Of a DNA stretch of 41,729 nt, positions 34,818 through 41,729 are shown piece by piece. Each line of letters opens with the position of its first letter. Position 1 is the first letter of the stretch. Position numbers and translations under genes: made by a program. The notes beneath the pieces are model-generated. The model had not been told where the DNA came from, did no database searches, and saw only the letters and a list, made by a program, of their open reading frames with translations. Origin of the DNA: Thermococcus sp. (GTDB lineage Archaea > Methanobacteriota_B > Thermococci > Thermococcales > Thermococcaceae); the NCBI GenBank assembly GCA_027075325.1, contig JALTBN010000051.1, positions 251,294 through 293,022 of the forward strand. The letters run 5' to 3'.

Positions 34818-35900
34818 ATGGCGGTGCTTACAAAGGACCAGATCCTGAGCCTCATCCGGTCCAAAACCGGAATGAGTGCGAAGGAGATAGAGGATAGAAT
34901 CAAGGAGATAAGCAGACGGGAAGGGATAGGTGAAAACGCCGCGGCGCTTCTTCTGGCGGAGGAACTCGGGGTCAGCATAGAGGAAGGAGAGGAGCCGCTC
35001 CACATCACCGACCTCGTCCCAGGCATGGAGAAGGCCAACATCGTTGGGAGGGTAATGAGGAAGTACCCCCCGCGCGAGTACACGAGGAAGGACGGAAGAA
35101 AGGGCACAGTGGCCAATCTGATCATCTACGACGCCACCGGAAAGGCGAGGCTCGTTCTCTGGGACTCCGCGGTGGCCAAGTACTACAACGAGATCAACCC
35201 AGGTGATACCCTGAAGGTCATAGACCCTGCCGTTAGGGAAGGCAGAAACGGGGTTGAGCTTCACGTTAACTTCAGGAGCAGGATAATCATCAACCCCACC
35301 GACGACCCGCGCGTCGAGGGGATACCTCCCCTTGAGGAGGTTAGAAGCTACAACTACCGGCGCGTTAAGATAGCCGAGCTGAACGGCGGCGAGAGATTCA
35401 TCGAGCTCCGTGGAACCGTGGCCAGGCTCTACCGCGTTACCGTCTACGACGCCTGCCCCCAGTGCAGGAGGAAGGTGGACTACGACCCGTCCACAGATAC
35501 TTGGATATGCCCTGAGCATGGGGAGGTAAAGCCCGTCAAGATGACGGTCATCGACTTCGGGCTTGACGATGGAACCGGCTACATCAGGGTTACCCTCTTC
35601 GGTGACGAAGCTGCAGACCTTCTGGGCATGACCCCGGAGGAGATATACGAGAAGCAGAAAGAGCTCCTAGACGCAGGCATGACGCCAAGGGAAGCCTCAA
35701 GGAAGCTGGCGGAGGAGGAATTCTACACCGTCCTCGGAAAGGAGATAGTGGTGAGGGGAAACGCCATCGACGACAAGTTCTTCGGGCTAATTCTCAAGGC
35801 ATTCGGATGGGATGACGTCGACCCGAAGCGCGAGATAGGGCGCGTCAGGGACGAGCTCAGAGAGGTACTCAAAAAGGTCGATGAGGCCGGAGAGAGGTGA
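34818..35900 (+). CDS. Replication protein A large subunit (RPA41)
   Basis: The 360-residue protein binds single-stranded DNA in replication and repair. It has an N-terminal helical region, OB folds around 70-180 ('ANIVGRVMRKYPPREY', 'LVLWDSAVAKYYNEINPGD') and a later zinc-binding OB fold with CPQC and CPEH (residues about 214-237). It is the first gene of a three-gene operon in the same order as the Pyrococcus furiosus RPA41-RPA14-RPA32 set. ATG at 34818 follows GGTGAG; a GTG three codons earlier is part of that site. Confidence 0.93.
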   Translation: MAVLTKDQILSLIRSKTGMSAKEIEDRIKEISRREGIGENAAALLLAEELGVSIEEGEEPLHITDLVPGMEKANIVGRVMRKYPPREYTRKDGRKGTVANLIIYDATGKARLVLWDSAVAKYYNEINPGDTLKVIDPAVREGRNGVELHVNFRSRIIINPTDDPRVEGIPPLEEVRSYNYRRVKIAELNGGERFIELRGTVARLYRVTVYDACPQCRRKVDYDPSTDTWICPEHGEVKPVKMTVIDFGLDDGTGYIRVTLFGDEAADLLGMTPEEIYEKQKELLDAGMTPREASRKLAEEEFYTVLGKEIVVRGNAIDDKFFGLILKAFGWDDVDPKREIGRVRDELREVLKKVDEAGER

Positions 35901-35905
35901 GAAAA

Positions 35906-36301
35906 ATGGAGGAACCCGCTGTTGAGGAGAGAACCTTCCGGCGGAGGAAGCCCGCCGTTGAGAGGAAGATAGCCGAGATAACCGAGGAAGACACTAGGGT
36001 CGCGCTTATCGGTAAGGCCTTCAAAATAGACAAAATGGACTACACGTTCTGGCTGGACGACGGAAGCGGCGTGATACTCGTTGAGAGCGAGGACAACATC
36101 CTCCCGGAGAACGGCCAGCTGGTCAGAGTTCTTGGGAGGGTAATCAGGGACGAGAACGGCATCCACATCTACGGGGAGGTTATACAGGACTTCAAGGGCG
36201 TTGACATGGATGCCCTGCAGGAGATTCAGAGCCTCGAAAAGCGCTATCTGAAGAAGCTGGAGGAACTTGCCAACTTCTGGGGCGGGGGTGAGGAGCTATG
36301 A
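35906..36301 (+). CDS. Replication protein A 14 kDa-like subunit (RPA14)
   Basis: The 131-residue protein is a single OB fold ('TRVALIGKAFKIDKMDYTFWLDDGSGVILVE') with a C-terminal helix that would join the trimer core. It is the middle gene of the RPA operon. The start at ATG 35906 follows GAGGTGAG, which contains the RPA41 stop, so the genes are translationally coupled. The end overlaps the RPA32 ATG by four bases. Confidence 0.88.
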   Translation: MEEPAVEERTFRRRKPAVERKIAEITEEDTRVALIGKAFKIDKMDYTFWLDDGSGVILVESEDNILPENGQLVRVLGRVIRDENGIHIYGEVIQDFKGVDMDALQEIQSLEKRYLKKLEELANFWGGGEEL

Positions 36302-37101
36302 AGAAGCGTCTTCCTGCGAGCAGGGTTTACATCAGCGACATCCTGAGCGGGTACTACATAAAGAGTGACGGTGACCTTGAGCCCAACTATCTCATAACGA
36401 AGGACGCGAGAAAGATCTACCGCGTCAAGCTGGTGGCAACCGTCGTCAGGGAGCCCTTCCTAAGCGACGACGAGACGTACGGCAAGTTCCGACTCGACGA
36501 CGGAACCGGGACGATATGGGCCCTCGCCTTCCGCGACGACACCCGCTTCGTCAAGCTTGTTAACAAGGGCGACCTCGTCCAGGTTATAGGCAAGGTCGCG
36601 GAGTGGCGCGACGACAAGCAGATTCTCATAGAGGGCGTCTCAAAGGTCGAGCCGAACATAATGGTCCTCCATCGCTTCGAGACTCTCAAGGAGAAGGCGG
36701 AGCATGTTCTAAAGGCAAGGGAAGCCTTTGACATCTACGACAGGTACGGCATAACTGCCAAGGCAAAGGTAATAGCCAAGAACAAGGGCATAAGCGAAGA
36801 CCTCCTCATGACGATAGACGAACTCTACACCCTAATGCTTGAGCAGAGGAGCCTTGAGGAGGAACTCTTCGAGGAGGAGGTACCTACTGAGGAAGCTTCC
36901 CAGGAGAACCCGGAGCTTGAAAAGGCCAAGAAGGCCGTCCTCGACCTCCTGAAAGAGAAAGGTAAGCCCTTATCCCACCGCTTTATCATTAAAAAGCTCT
37001 CCAAGGAGTTTAACGAGGAGCTAGTCGACGAGGCGATAACCAGCCTCCTCGCGGAAGGAGATATCTACGAGCCCGAAACGGGCTACTACGAGCCCCTATG
37101 A
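36298..37101 (+). CDS. Replication protein A 32 kDa-like subunit (RPA32)
   Basis: The 267-residue protein has an N-terminal OB fold (about 10-130; 'GKFRLDDGTGTIWALAFRDD') and a C-terminal winged helix (about 205-265; 'LSHRFIIKKLSKEFNEELVDEAITSLL') joined by an acidic linker. This equals eukaryotic RPA32 in plan; the winged helix recruits repair proteins. Its ATG overlaps the RPA14 stop. A T6 tract at 37121-37126 follows. Confidence 0.92.
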   Translation: MKKRLPASRVYISDILSGYYIKSDGDLEPNYLITKDARKIYRVKLVATVVREPFLSDDETYGKFRLDDGTGTIWALAFRDDTRFVKLVNKGDLVQVIGKVAEWRDDKQILIEGVSKVEPNIMVLHRFETLKEKAEHVLKAREAFDIYDRYGITAKAKVIAKNKGISEDLLMTIDELYTLMLEQRSLEEELFEEEVPTEEASQENPELEKAKKAVLDLLKEKGKPLSHRFIIKKLSKEFNEELVDEAITSLLAEGDIYEPETGYYEPL

Positions 37102-37120
37102 TGGTCTTCCATTTTATTCC

Positions 37121-37126
37121 TTTTTT
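37121..37126 (+). terminator. T6 tract after the RPA operon
   Basis: Six T lie 20 bases after the RPA32 stop, between convergent genes, and could end the operon transcript. Confidence 0.45.
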
Positions 37127-37160
37127 GCAAAACAAAATAAGGGGTAAAACAAAAGCGGGC

Positions 37161-37541
37161 TTAGTACTGCTCCCTCATAGTCCTTATGACGGGGTCGTGG
37201 ATCAGGGTCGAGGTTATGCTGTCCACCATTCTGAAGAACTCGTCGCGGCCCTTTTCCAGGGGCATGTTCTCAACCTTCAGGAGCTCAACGCTGCTCCCCA
37301 GTATCCACTTCCCGAGGAGGATTTTCTCCCGTCCGTCTTTTTTGAGGTCGATCCTGACGAGACCGTAGGGGATATCGGCCGTCCACCAGTTGGCCTTGAA
37401 CGTCACCTGCCACCCTCCCTCTTCCGCGATTTGGACAAGGGTGTCCATTGTTCTGGCCGGTCCATGGGGAGTCTTGAACGTCACAACCGTCCAGAGCCCC
37501 TCGCCTTCGAGTCCCTTCACGATTTCTTCTTTAAGTTTCAC
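37161..37541 (-). CDS. Conserved hypothetical protein
   Basis: A 126-residue soluble protein with strand-rich 'EGLWTVVTFKTPHGPARTMDTLVQIAEEGGWQ' and 'ADIPYGLVRIDLKKDG' parts. No cysteine, signal peptide or catalytic motif is visible. I do not recognise it. The GTG at 37541 follows GAGGTG by six bases; three codons earlier another GTG is part of that site. It follows the prenyltransferase gene by ten bases, so the two are probably cotranscribed. Confidence 0.6.
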   Translation of the reverse strand: MKLKEEIVKGLEGEGLWTVVTFKTPHGPARTMDTLVQIAEEGGWQVTFKANWWTADIPYGLVRIDLKKDGREKILLGKWILGSSVELLKVENMPLEKGRDEFFRMVDSITSTLIHDPVIRTMREQY

Positions 37542-37551
37542 TCCAATCACC

Positions 37552-38382
37552 TCACACCAGCGCAGCTATCAGGAAAGCCATCACAGCAAGGAATATGCTT
37601 ATTTTCAGCATCTTCTGGGCCCGGTGGGCGGCTTCGCGCCCCTGATCCCGCAGTATGATGTAGGACGCGTAGATTATAAGAAGGTCCACCGGAACCATCG
37701 CGTAATAGCCAAGGCCAACACCAGCCCTTACGGGTAGGAAAGAGGCCACAACCGTTGCAAATCCAAAGAATGCAGCAATATAAGCCGCTTTTTTCTTTCC
37801 AAGGAGTATCGGGAGGGTCTTTGCACCTTCCTCAATGTCCCCCTCAACGTCTTCTATATCCTTCACAACCTCTCTGGCCACGTTAACGAGGAACGCACAG
37901 AGTGCCAGCGTCCCCGCCAGTCCTATCCTGCCGACCGCGATGGCACCGTAGAGAGGTGTGGCTCCTGTCAGGGATGCAACCGCTATGTTCCCGATGAACG
38001 GCAGCGGCTTGAGCTTCCAGGCGTAGAGGAACATGGTTACGTAGGCGGCTACCGCCAGGAGGAACGCGTAGATGTTTATAAACCAGGACAGAGCTATTCC
38101 CACCGCGAACAGGAAAACGGCATACCAAAAGGCTGTCTTCCTGCCCATGGCCCCGCGGGGAAGAGGTCTCTCCGGCCTGTTTATTCTGTCTATCTCGTAG
38201 TCGAAGTAGTCATTTATGGTGTTCCCGCCGGAGCAGCCGATGGTCACCACCAGAAATACCAGAAGGGTCCTGATCATGCCGGGAAGATGCCCGACAGCTA
38301 CTATCGAGCCTAAGATACCCACTACACCGGCGAGAACGCAGTTGTGGGGCCTCGTGATCTCGATGAAAGCTCTGAATTTCAT
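37552..38382 (-). CDS. Digeranylgeranylglyceryl phosphate synthase (UbiA family)
   Basis: The 276-residue membrane enzyme attaches the second geranylgeranyl chain in archaeal ether lipid synthesis. It has about eight helices and two Asp-rich motifs: 'NTINDYFDYEIDRINRPERPLPRG' near 56-79 and 'DIEDVEGDIEEGAKTLP' near 175-190, both characteristic of the family. The ATG at 38382 is six bases after GGTGAG; the GTG three codons before is within that site. It lies upstream of a small unknown gene. Confidence 0.92.
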   Translation of the reverse strand: MKFRAFIEITRPHNCVLAGVVGILGSIVAVGHLPGMIRTLLVFLVVTIGCSGGNTINDYFDYEIDRINRPERPLPRGAMGRKTAFWYAVFLFAVGIALSWFINIYAFLLAVAAYVTMFLYAWKLKPLPFIGNIAVASLTGATPLYGAIAVGRIGLAGTLALCAFLVNVAREVVKDIEDVEGDIEEGAKTLPILLGKKKAAYIAAFFGFATVVASFLPVRAGVGLGYYAMVPVDLLIIYASYIILRDQGREAAHRAQKMLKISIFLAVMAFLIAALV

Positions 38383-38424
38383 TAGGCTCACCTAATACAG
38401 TTCTCACGGACCTTAAAAACTTTG

Positions 38425-39501
38425 CTAGAGGTCACACCTCCGAAGCAGGGAGAGCTCCTCTCCATCCTCAGTAACCCTCAATCGGCCGAGGCGGAGCTCA
38501 GATGCGAGAGAGAGGGTTTCAGCGTCAAGGGGCGTTAAAACCTCGAAGACCCCCTCACTGAACCGGGGCCATTTCAGTATACCGAGGCCAAGGCACAGAC
38601 CGCTCCCGTCGATGAAGCCGACGATAAGGTTGCTCAGGGACTCAAGGTCCACAGCACGAACCCCACTTCCCCGGCAGTACCGCACCCGTCCAGAGTCCGC
38701 TTTCACCACAACGTATTCGTCCCCGAGCTTCCACCCTTCAAAGACAACCCAATCCTGAAGCCTCTCAAGGAGCTCCTTCTCTTCCACTGTTAGAGGCCTT
38801 CCCCTAAACATTAAGGTGCCGGTGACGGGAACATCGGAGACGTCCACTTCCACCAACCTGGAACCTTCAAAGTAACTTCTCCACTTGGCCCTTCTGATCT
38901 CCCTCCTCTCATCATGAGTGTGCTTCCTAACGGAGGAACTGGCATTTAAGGAGACCACTCCAGTCAAGCCCGAGACGGCGCGTTTGAGTTCCCCCATTTC
39001 ACCGGCCCTCTCGATAAAGACAACGAGGTCCGGAAGAACGGCCTCCACCTTAAGGCGCTTCAGTTCGAAACCCCTCCCGCGGATAAAGCCCGTCGTATCA
39101 ATAAGGACAAAGTCCGCGTTTCTTCTTCCGATTTCAACCAGTCTCTTCACCCCGACCACTGTTTCCCCCATGTACTCGGATGGGGTCGTGATCCCAATGA
39201 AGTAGTGGGCAGAGGGACTAACCTGACTCAGGTGCTCCACTGGGGACTCCAGGAATCCAATACTAACCGTTGCAGGAGGTAGAATGCTCTTCTGCCCCAC
39301 GTCGCTGTCCACAACGGCAACACGGTATCCCATTTTAACAAGCTCGTTGGCCACGAACGTAACAGTGGTGGTCTTTCCACTGTCGACATCACCCACGAAC
39401 ATTATCGTCCCCTCGCCCATTGAAGCGAGTGCATCGATCAGCTCTAACCGGTCCTCAGGAACTTCCTTAGTGTACGCGGCCTTGTTTATGGATACCCCCA
39501 T
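38425..39501 (-). CDS. Clp1-like polynucleotide 5'-kinase
   Basis: The 358-residue protein has Walker A VGDVDSGKTTT at about residues 36-46, 'AVVDSDVGQKSILPPATVSIG' and 'LIDTTGFIRGRGFELKRLK'. This matches the archaeal Clp1/Grc3-type RNA 5'-kinases known from Pyrococcus, which phosphorylate 5'-OH ends of RNA and DNA and may help in tRNA or rRNA processing. The C-terminal 150 residues are beta-rich. The start at 39501 fits GGGGGA just upstream and a TATA element on the minus strand near 39531-39542; a longer frame upstream is not likely. Confidence 0.87.
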   Translation of the reverse strand: MGVSINKAAYTKEVPEDRLELIDALASMGEGTIMFVGDVDSGKTTTVTFVANELVKMGYRVAVVDSDVGQKSILPPATVSIGFLESPVEHLSQVSPSAHYFIGITTPSEYMGETVVGVKRLVEIGRRNADFVLIDTTGFIRGRGFELKRLKVEAVLPDLVVFIERAGEMGELKRAVSGLTGVVSLNASSSVRKHTHDERREIRRAKWRSYFEGSRLVEVDVSDVPVTGTLMFRGRPLTVEEKELLERLQDWVVFEGWKLGDEYVVVKADSGRVRYCRGSGVRAVDLESLSNLIVGFIDGSGLCLGLGILKWPRFSEGVFEVLTPLDAETLSLASELRLGRLRVTEDGEELSLLRRCDL

Positions 39502-39530
39502 TCCGATTCCCCCATTTAAGTCCCTGGAAA

Positions 39531-39542
39531 GATTTATAAAAC
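39531..39542 (-). promoter_or_regulatory. TATA box of the RNA kinase gene
   Basis: The minus strand reads gttttataaatc, a strong archaeal TATA element about 35 bases before the kinase ATG. Confidence 0.6.
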
Positions 39543-39587
39543 TCTCGCGCATAGTTCGTTGCGGACATTTACAAAGCAAAAAGCAAA

Positions 39588-39598
39588 AGTTTAATTAG
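39588..39598 (+). promoter_or_regulatory. TATA box of the Lrp-type regulator gene
   Basis: The stretch aagtttaatta lies about 39 bases before the regulator ATG. The nearby repeat of AGCAAAA (gcaaaaagcaaaa, 39576-39588) could form part of a binding site for autoregulation, which is inference. Confidence 0.5.
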
Positions 39599-39631
39599 GA
39601 AACTCATCCTCAAAGACATGGAGGTGTCGTT

Positions 39632-40093
39632 ATGGAGAAAGACTCTCTAACACCAAGACAGGTCAAGCTTCTCAAAAAGCTCTACGAAGAAGGCAAGCCA
39701 ATAGAGGTTCACACAGTTGAGAAAACTCAGGACGAGCTTGCAAATGAGCTGGGGATAACAAGGCAGGCCCTCAGCAACCACCTTAAGGCCCTAAAGGAGC
39801 TCGGCTACATTAGAACGGGCAGGGGCTTCATAGACCTAACTGCTAAAGCCCTCGAACTCCTAGGGGAGAGAAAAGGGGACGTCTTCGTCTTCGTTAGAAT
39901 CGAGCCAACCAAGAGAAAGCACGTCTACGAGAGCATCAAGAAAATGAAAATAAAGAGGATATACCGCGTTACGGGCGACATAGACCTGATAGTCGAAGCG
40001 GACAAGAGCAGGCTCGATGAGATACTGGAGGATATAGCCTCACTGGAGGGGGTTAAGGAGACCATCACTCACGTTGTTCTTGAGGTTCTTTGA
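39632..40093 (+). CDS. Lrp/AsnC-like transcriptional regulator
   Basis: The 153-residue protein has an N-terminal winged helix ('TQDELANELGITRQALSNHLKALKELGYI', about 32-60) and a C-terminal RAM/AsnC ligand domain ('DVFVFVRIEPTKRKHVYESI', 'GDIDLIVEADKSRLDEILEDIASLEGV'). The linker is longer than in classic Lrp. The targets and effector are unknown. It is divergent from the RNA kinase gene and overlaps the opposing EngB gene by 54 bases at the 3' end. ATG follows GGAGGTG. Confidence 0.85.
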   Translation: MEKDSLTPRQVKLLKKLYEEGKPIEVHTVEKTQDELANELGITRQALSNHLKALKELGYIRTGRGFIDLTAKALELLGERKGDVFVFVRIEPTKRKHVYESIKKMKIKRIYRVTGDIDLIVEADKSRLDEILEDIASLEGVKETITHVVLEVL

Positions 40094-40639
40094 GGAGTTC
40101 AGCTCCTCGTTTATCCTGCTTTTCAACCTCTCAAGGTTGGTTCCAAACTTGGCGGAGACCGGAATTAAAAGGGAATCTACATTCAAGGGAGGGATACCCA
40201 GCTTCTCGGCCAGGAATACCAGGGTTCTGCGGAGGTTCTTTATTTTGTCCATCTTGTTAACGGCCACTATCGTTGGGATGCCAAGCTCCTGAAGGAAGCC
40301 GTAGAACTCCACGTCGATGGGTATCTCGTTCCGGTTCTCCCAGCGCTCTATTATCTGGGGGGCCGCTTTTCCATCCAGAACGAGGATGGCAAGCTCTATT
40401 TCGTCTGCGTTCTCCTCGATAAAGCGAACAATCTCGTCCTTAACCTTCTCCTGGACCCTTCTGGGAACACCGCTCATGAAGCCGAACCCCGGCATGTCCA
40501 CGACCTTTTTTCCCCGCCAGTTCACCTCCACAGGTTTTCTTGTCACCCCCGGCCTCTTTCCCCTCCTAACCTCCTTTCCGGTTAACCTGTGGATTAGAGT
40601 GCTCTTCCCAACGTTGGAACGTCCCACGAATATTATCAT
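40040..40639 (-). CDS. engB: EngB-type ribosome-assembly GTPase
   Basis: The 199-residue protein is a small TRAFAC GTPase of the EngB/YihA group: G1 GRSNVGKST (residues 6-14), G2 threonine in RKP/GVT region, G3 DMPGFGF, G4 NKMD and G5 SAK. The family assists assembly of the large ribosomal subunit. No other domain is present. The ATG is the first in frame after the A+T-rich element on the minus strand at 40668-40680 (cgtttataacc). The 3' end overlaps the regulator gene by 54 bases. Confidence 0.9.
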   Translation of the reverse strand: MIIFVGRSNVGKSTLIHRLTGKEVRRGKRPGVTRKPVEVNWRGKKVVDMPGFGFMSGVPRRVQEKVKDEIVRFIEENADEIELAILVLDGKAAPQIIERWENRNEIPIDVEFYGFLQELGIPTIVAVNKMDKIKNLRRTLVFLAEKLGIPPLNVDSLLIPVSAKFGTNLERLKSRINEELNSSKNLKNNVSDGLLNPLQ

Positions 40640-40667
40640 CGTCTCACCGTTCGCCGTTGGTGGGAGG

Positions 40668-40680
40668 GGTTATAAACGTA
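40668..40680 (-). promoter_or_regulatory. TATA box of engB
   Basis: The minus strand reads tacgtttataacc, a TATA element about 30-35 bases before the engB ATG. Confidence 0.5.
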
Positions 40681-40728
40681 ATCGGCGGAAAAGTTAAGTA
40701 TTAGAAGACCCCACCTACAACGGTGGTG

Positions 40729-41385
40729 ATGGTGGTACAGAGCGGTGATCGCGCTAATCAGATTGTGAACAAGTTCGTCGTATCACTGACTACCGGCCGG
40801 ATTCTCGGCTACGTTACGGACATCAACGTTGAGGTGGAGGATACCAAGTTCTTCTTCATCCTAAAGATGAAGGTCGTCGAAAACCTCGGCAAGGGACAGG
40901 GGATATTCAGCAACGAGAGCAAGATAAAGATAGAGCCCTCGGACATAGTGAACGTTGGACCCGATGTTATAGTGATAGGGGACGGAAAGGTGCCTCCATT
41001 ACGGGACATAGAGCAGCTCGTTCAGGTCAAAGGGGAATACGAAGAGCTGAGGCGCCACCTTGCGGAGAAGGAAACCCTCCTGAAGGAGCTCAAGAGCGAG
41101 AACAGCGAGCTCAGGAGACAGCTCGACGAAGCCCAGAGGGAGCTCAGACGCTGTGAGGTCATGAAGGAGGACTTTGAGCACCTCAAGGAACAGCTCATCA
41201 AACAGGAGGGAGAGCTCGAAATGGCCAGGGAGTACATAAAGCTCCTAGAAGGAGTTCGCGAGGATATAGATACCATGAAGGAAACGCTGGAGAAGCTGGT
41301 TTCAGAGGTGCTTGAGGGAACAGTGCGGAGCGTTATAGACGAGGAGCTCAACTCAAGGGGCCTGAAGAAGACAGGTTACCTATGA
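40729..41385 (+). CDS. PRC-barrel protein with long coiled coil
   Basis: The 218-residue protein starts with a PRC-barrel domain (about 10-95; 'GRILGYVTDINVEVED', 'IEPSDIVNVGPDVIVIGD'), an RNA- or protein-binding fold, and continues with a roughly 100-residue coiled coil (about 100-190) of heptads rich in Glu, Leu, Lys and Arg. The ATG at 40729 is preceded by GGTGGTG. Neighbouring GTG codons at 40723, 40726 and 40732 make the exact start uncertain. Function is unknown; a role as a dimeric adaptor is inferred from the coiled coil. Confidence 0.72.
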   Translation: MVVQSGDRANQIVNKFVVSLTTGRILGYVTDINVEVEDTKFFFILKMKVVENLGKGQGIFSNESKIKIEPSDIVNVGPDVIVIGDGKVPPLRDIEQLVQVKGEYEELRRHLAEKETLLKELKSENSELRRQLDEAQRELRRCEVMKEDFEHLKEQLIKQEGELEMAREYIKLLEGVREDIDTMKETLEKLVSEVLEGTVRSVIDEELNSRGLKKTGYL

Positions 41386-41392
41386 ACCCGAA

Positions 41393-41402
41393 AGATTTTT
41401 TA
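41393..41402 (+). promoter_or_regulatory. TATA box of tRNA-Leu
   Basis: The stretch attttttaac lies about 33 bases before the mature tRNA-Leu 5' end, the usual distance for a tRNA promoter here. Confidence 0.5.
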
Positions 41403-41430
41403 ACCCGGCCCAGGATGGAAACGTGTGGAC

Positions 41431-41518
41431 GCGGGGGTTGCCGAGCCTGGTCAAAGGCGCGGGATTTAGGGTCCCGTCCGGTAGCGGTTCGCGGGTTCAA
41501 ATCCCGTCCCCCGCACCA
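41431..41518 (+). tRNA. tRNA-Leu (anticodon TAG)
   Basis: The acceptor stem is GCGGGGG (41431-41437) paired with CCCCCGC (41508-41514), followed by the discriminator A and an encoded CCA. The anticodon stem CGGGA/TCCCG holds the loop TTTAGGG with anticodon TAG. A long variable arm, as required for class II leucine tRNAs, follows it, and the T-arm CGGG-TTCAAAT-CCCG is standard. No intron is visible. Confidence 0.93.
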
Positions 41519-41521
41519 TTA

Positions 41522-41545
41522 CAAACTTCGCGCAGGCGAAGTTTG
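41522..41545 (+). repeat. Ten-pair hairpin directly after tRNA-Leu
   Basis: CAAACTTCGC and GCGAAGTTTG are perfect reverse complements around a four-base loop GCAG. It starts three bases behind the tRNA CCA. It may take part in 3' processing or be part of a dispersed repeat. The following 180 bases hold no other RNA gene that I can support. Confidence 0.5.
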
Positions 41546-41630
41546 ATCAAGGTTGGTGATTCTTTTTCTAAGAGAACAATTTTGGCGGGATTTCCCTGCT
41601 AAAGTTGCTTTTTGGATGATGGATTCTTCA

Positions 41631-41729
41631 TCAGGCGCGTTTTTCAAATGGGTTCAAGTTTTTAGCGCTCCGAAGGAGCACATTTTTAGTGAACCCCTCA
41701 AGAAAAGCCCTTCCAGACAATCCACTCGT
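41631..41729 (-). pseudogene. Open reading-frame end cut by the window edge, possible repeat-encoded tail
   Basis: On the minus strand 32 codons stay open from the window edge to a TGA at 41633-41631. They encode a basic peptide with 'GFTKNVLLRSAKNLNPFEKRA' as its end (shown only in part). The start lies beyond the window, so length cannot be judged. The sequence looks like a coding tail or a translated piece of a repeated element beside the tRNA; it may also be chance. Confidence 0.3.

Noticed and set aside
37102..37160. Possible small gene between RPA32 and the hypothetical protein.
   Set aside because: Only a T-tract and A-rich spacer are visible; no start with ribosome site.
41620..41640. 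Minus-strand CTGATGA near the end of the window as a box C.
   Set aside because: No D box at a suitable distance, no second guide and no closing stem.

Overview
The window reads as chromosomal DNA of a hyperthermophilic euryarchaeon of the order Thermococcales, most likely Thermococcus. Supporting signs are the three-gene replication protein A operon (RPA41-RPA14-RPA32), an archaeal 8-oxoguanine glycosylase of the AGOG type, a digeranylgeranylglyceryl phosphate synthase, an archaeal Clp1-like RNA 5'-kinase, a CGP-CTERM protein tail (a Thermococcaceae sorting signal), A+T-rich TATA boxes about 25-30 bases before start sites, and GGTG/GAGGTG ribosome-binding sites. Genes are dense and no insertion sequence, CRISPR array or complete mobile element is visible.

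Layout. 1-3.9 kb: a secreted papain-like amidase, two membrane proteins, an ASCH protein, a HAD phosphatase and two small conserved proteins. 3.9-5.5 kb: CTP synthase. 5.5-10.7 kb: an A+T-richer block holding one exported protein, two membrane-linked proteins, a large FtsX-type permease and its ATPase. This is the best candidate for an undescribed system. 10.8-15.6 kb: a dolichol-phosphate-sugar synthase-like enzyme, tRNA-Pro, TruA, an SF2 helicase and a UbiD decarboxylase. 15.6-22.8 kb (all minus): an ABC-2 exporter plus a tightly packed six-gene run (SppA, unknown, AI-2E transporter, beta-RFAP synthase, AGOG, membrane protein). 22.9-25.9 kb: small genes, a purine phosphoribosyltransferase and an orphan metal-binding lipoprotein-like protein. 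25.9-30.6 kb (minus): a complete nucleoside-type BMP ABC importer. 30.8-37.1 kb: a small unknown gene, a box C/D sRNA, FtsY, a TIM-barrel protein, a CGP-CTERM thioredoxin, ScpB and the RPA operon. 37.2-41.7 kb: lipid synthesis, RNA kinase, an Lrp-type regulator, an EngB GTPase, a PRC-barrel coiled-coil protein, tRNA-Leu and a repeat-like tail.

Functional themes are nucleotide supply (PyrG, phosphoribosyltransferase, nucleoside importer), DNA replication and repair (RPA, ScpB, AGOG, helicase), isoprenoid and ether lipids (UbiD, UbiA), RNA maturation (TruA, RNA kinase, C/D guide RNA) and the cell surface (SppA, FtsY, glycosyltransferase, exporters). All function calls rest on reading motifs by eye; no database search was possible. 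Start codons were moved downstream in many genes where a ribosome-binding site or TATA spacing favoured it.
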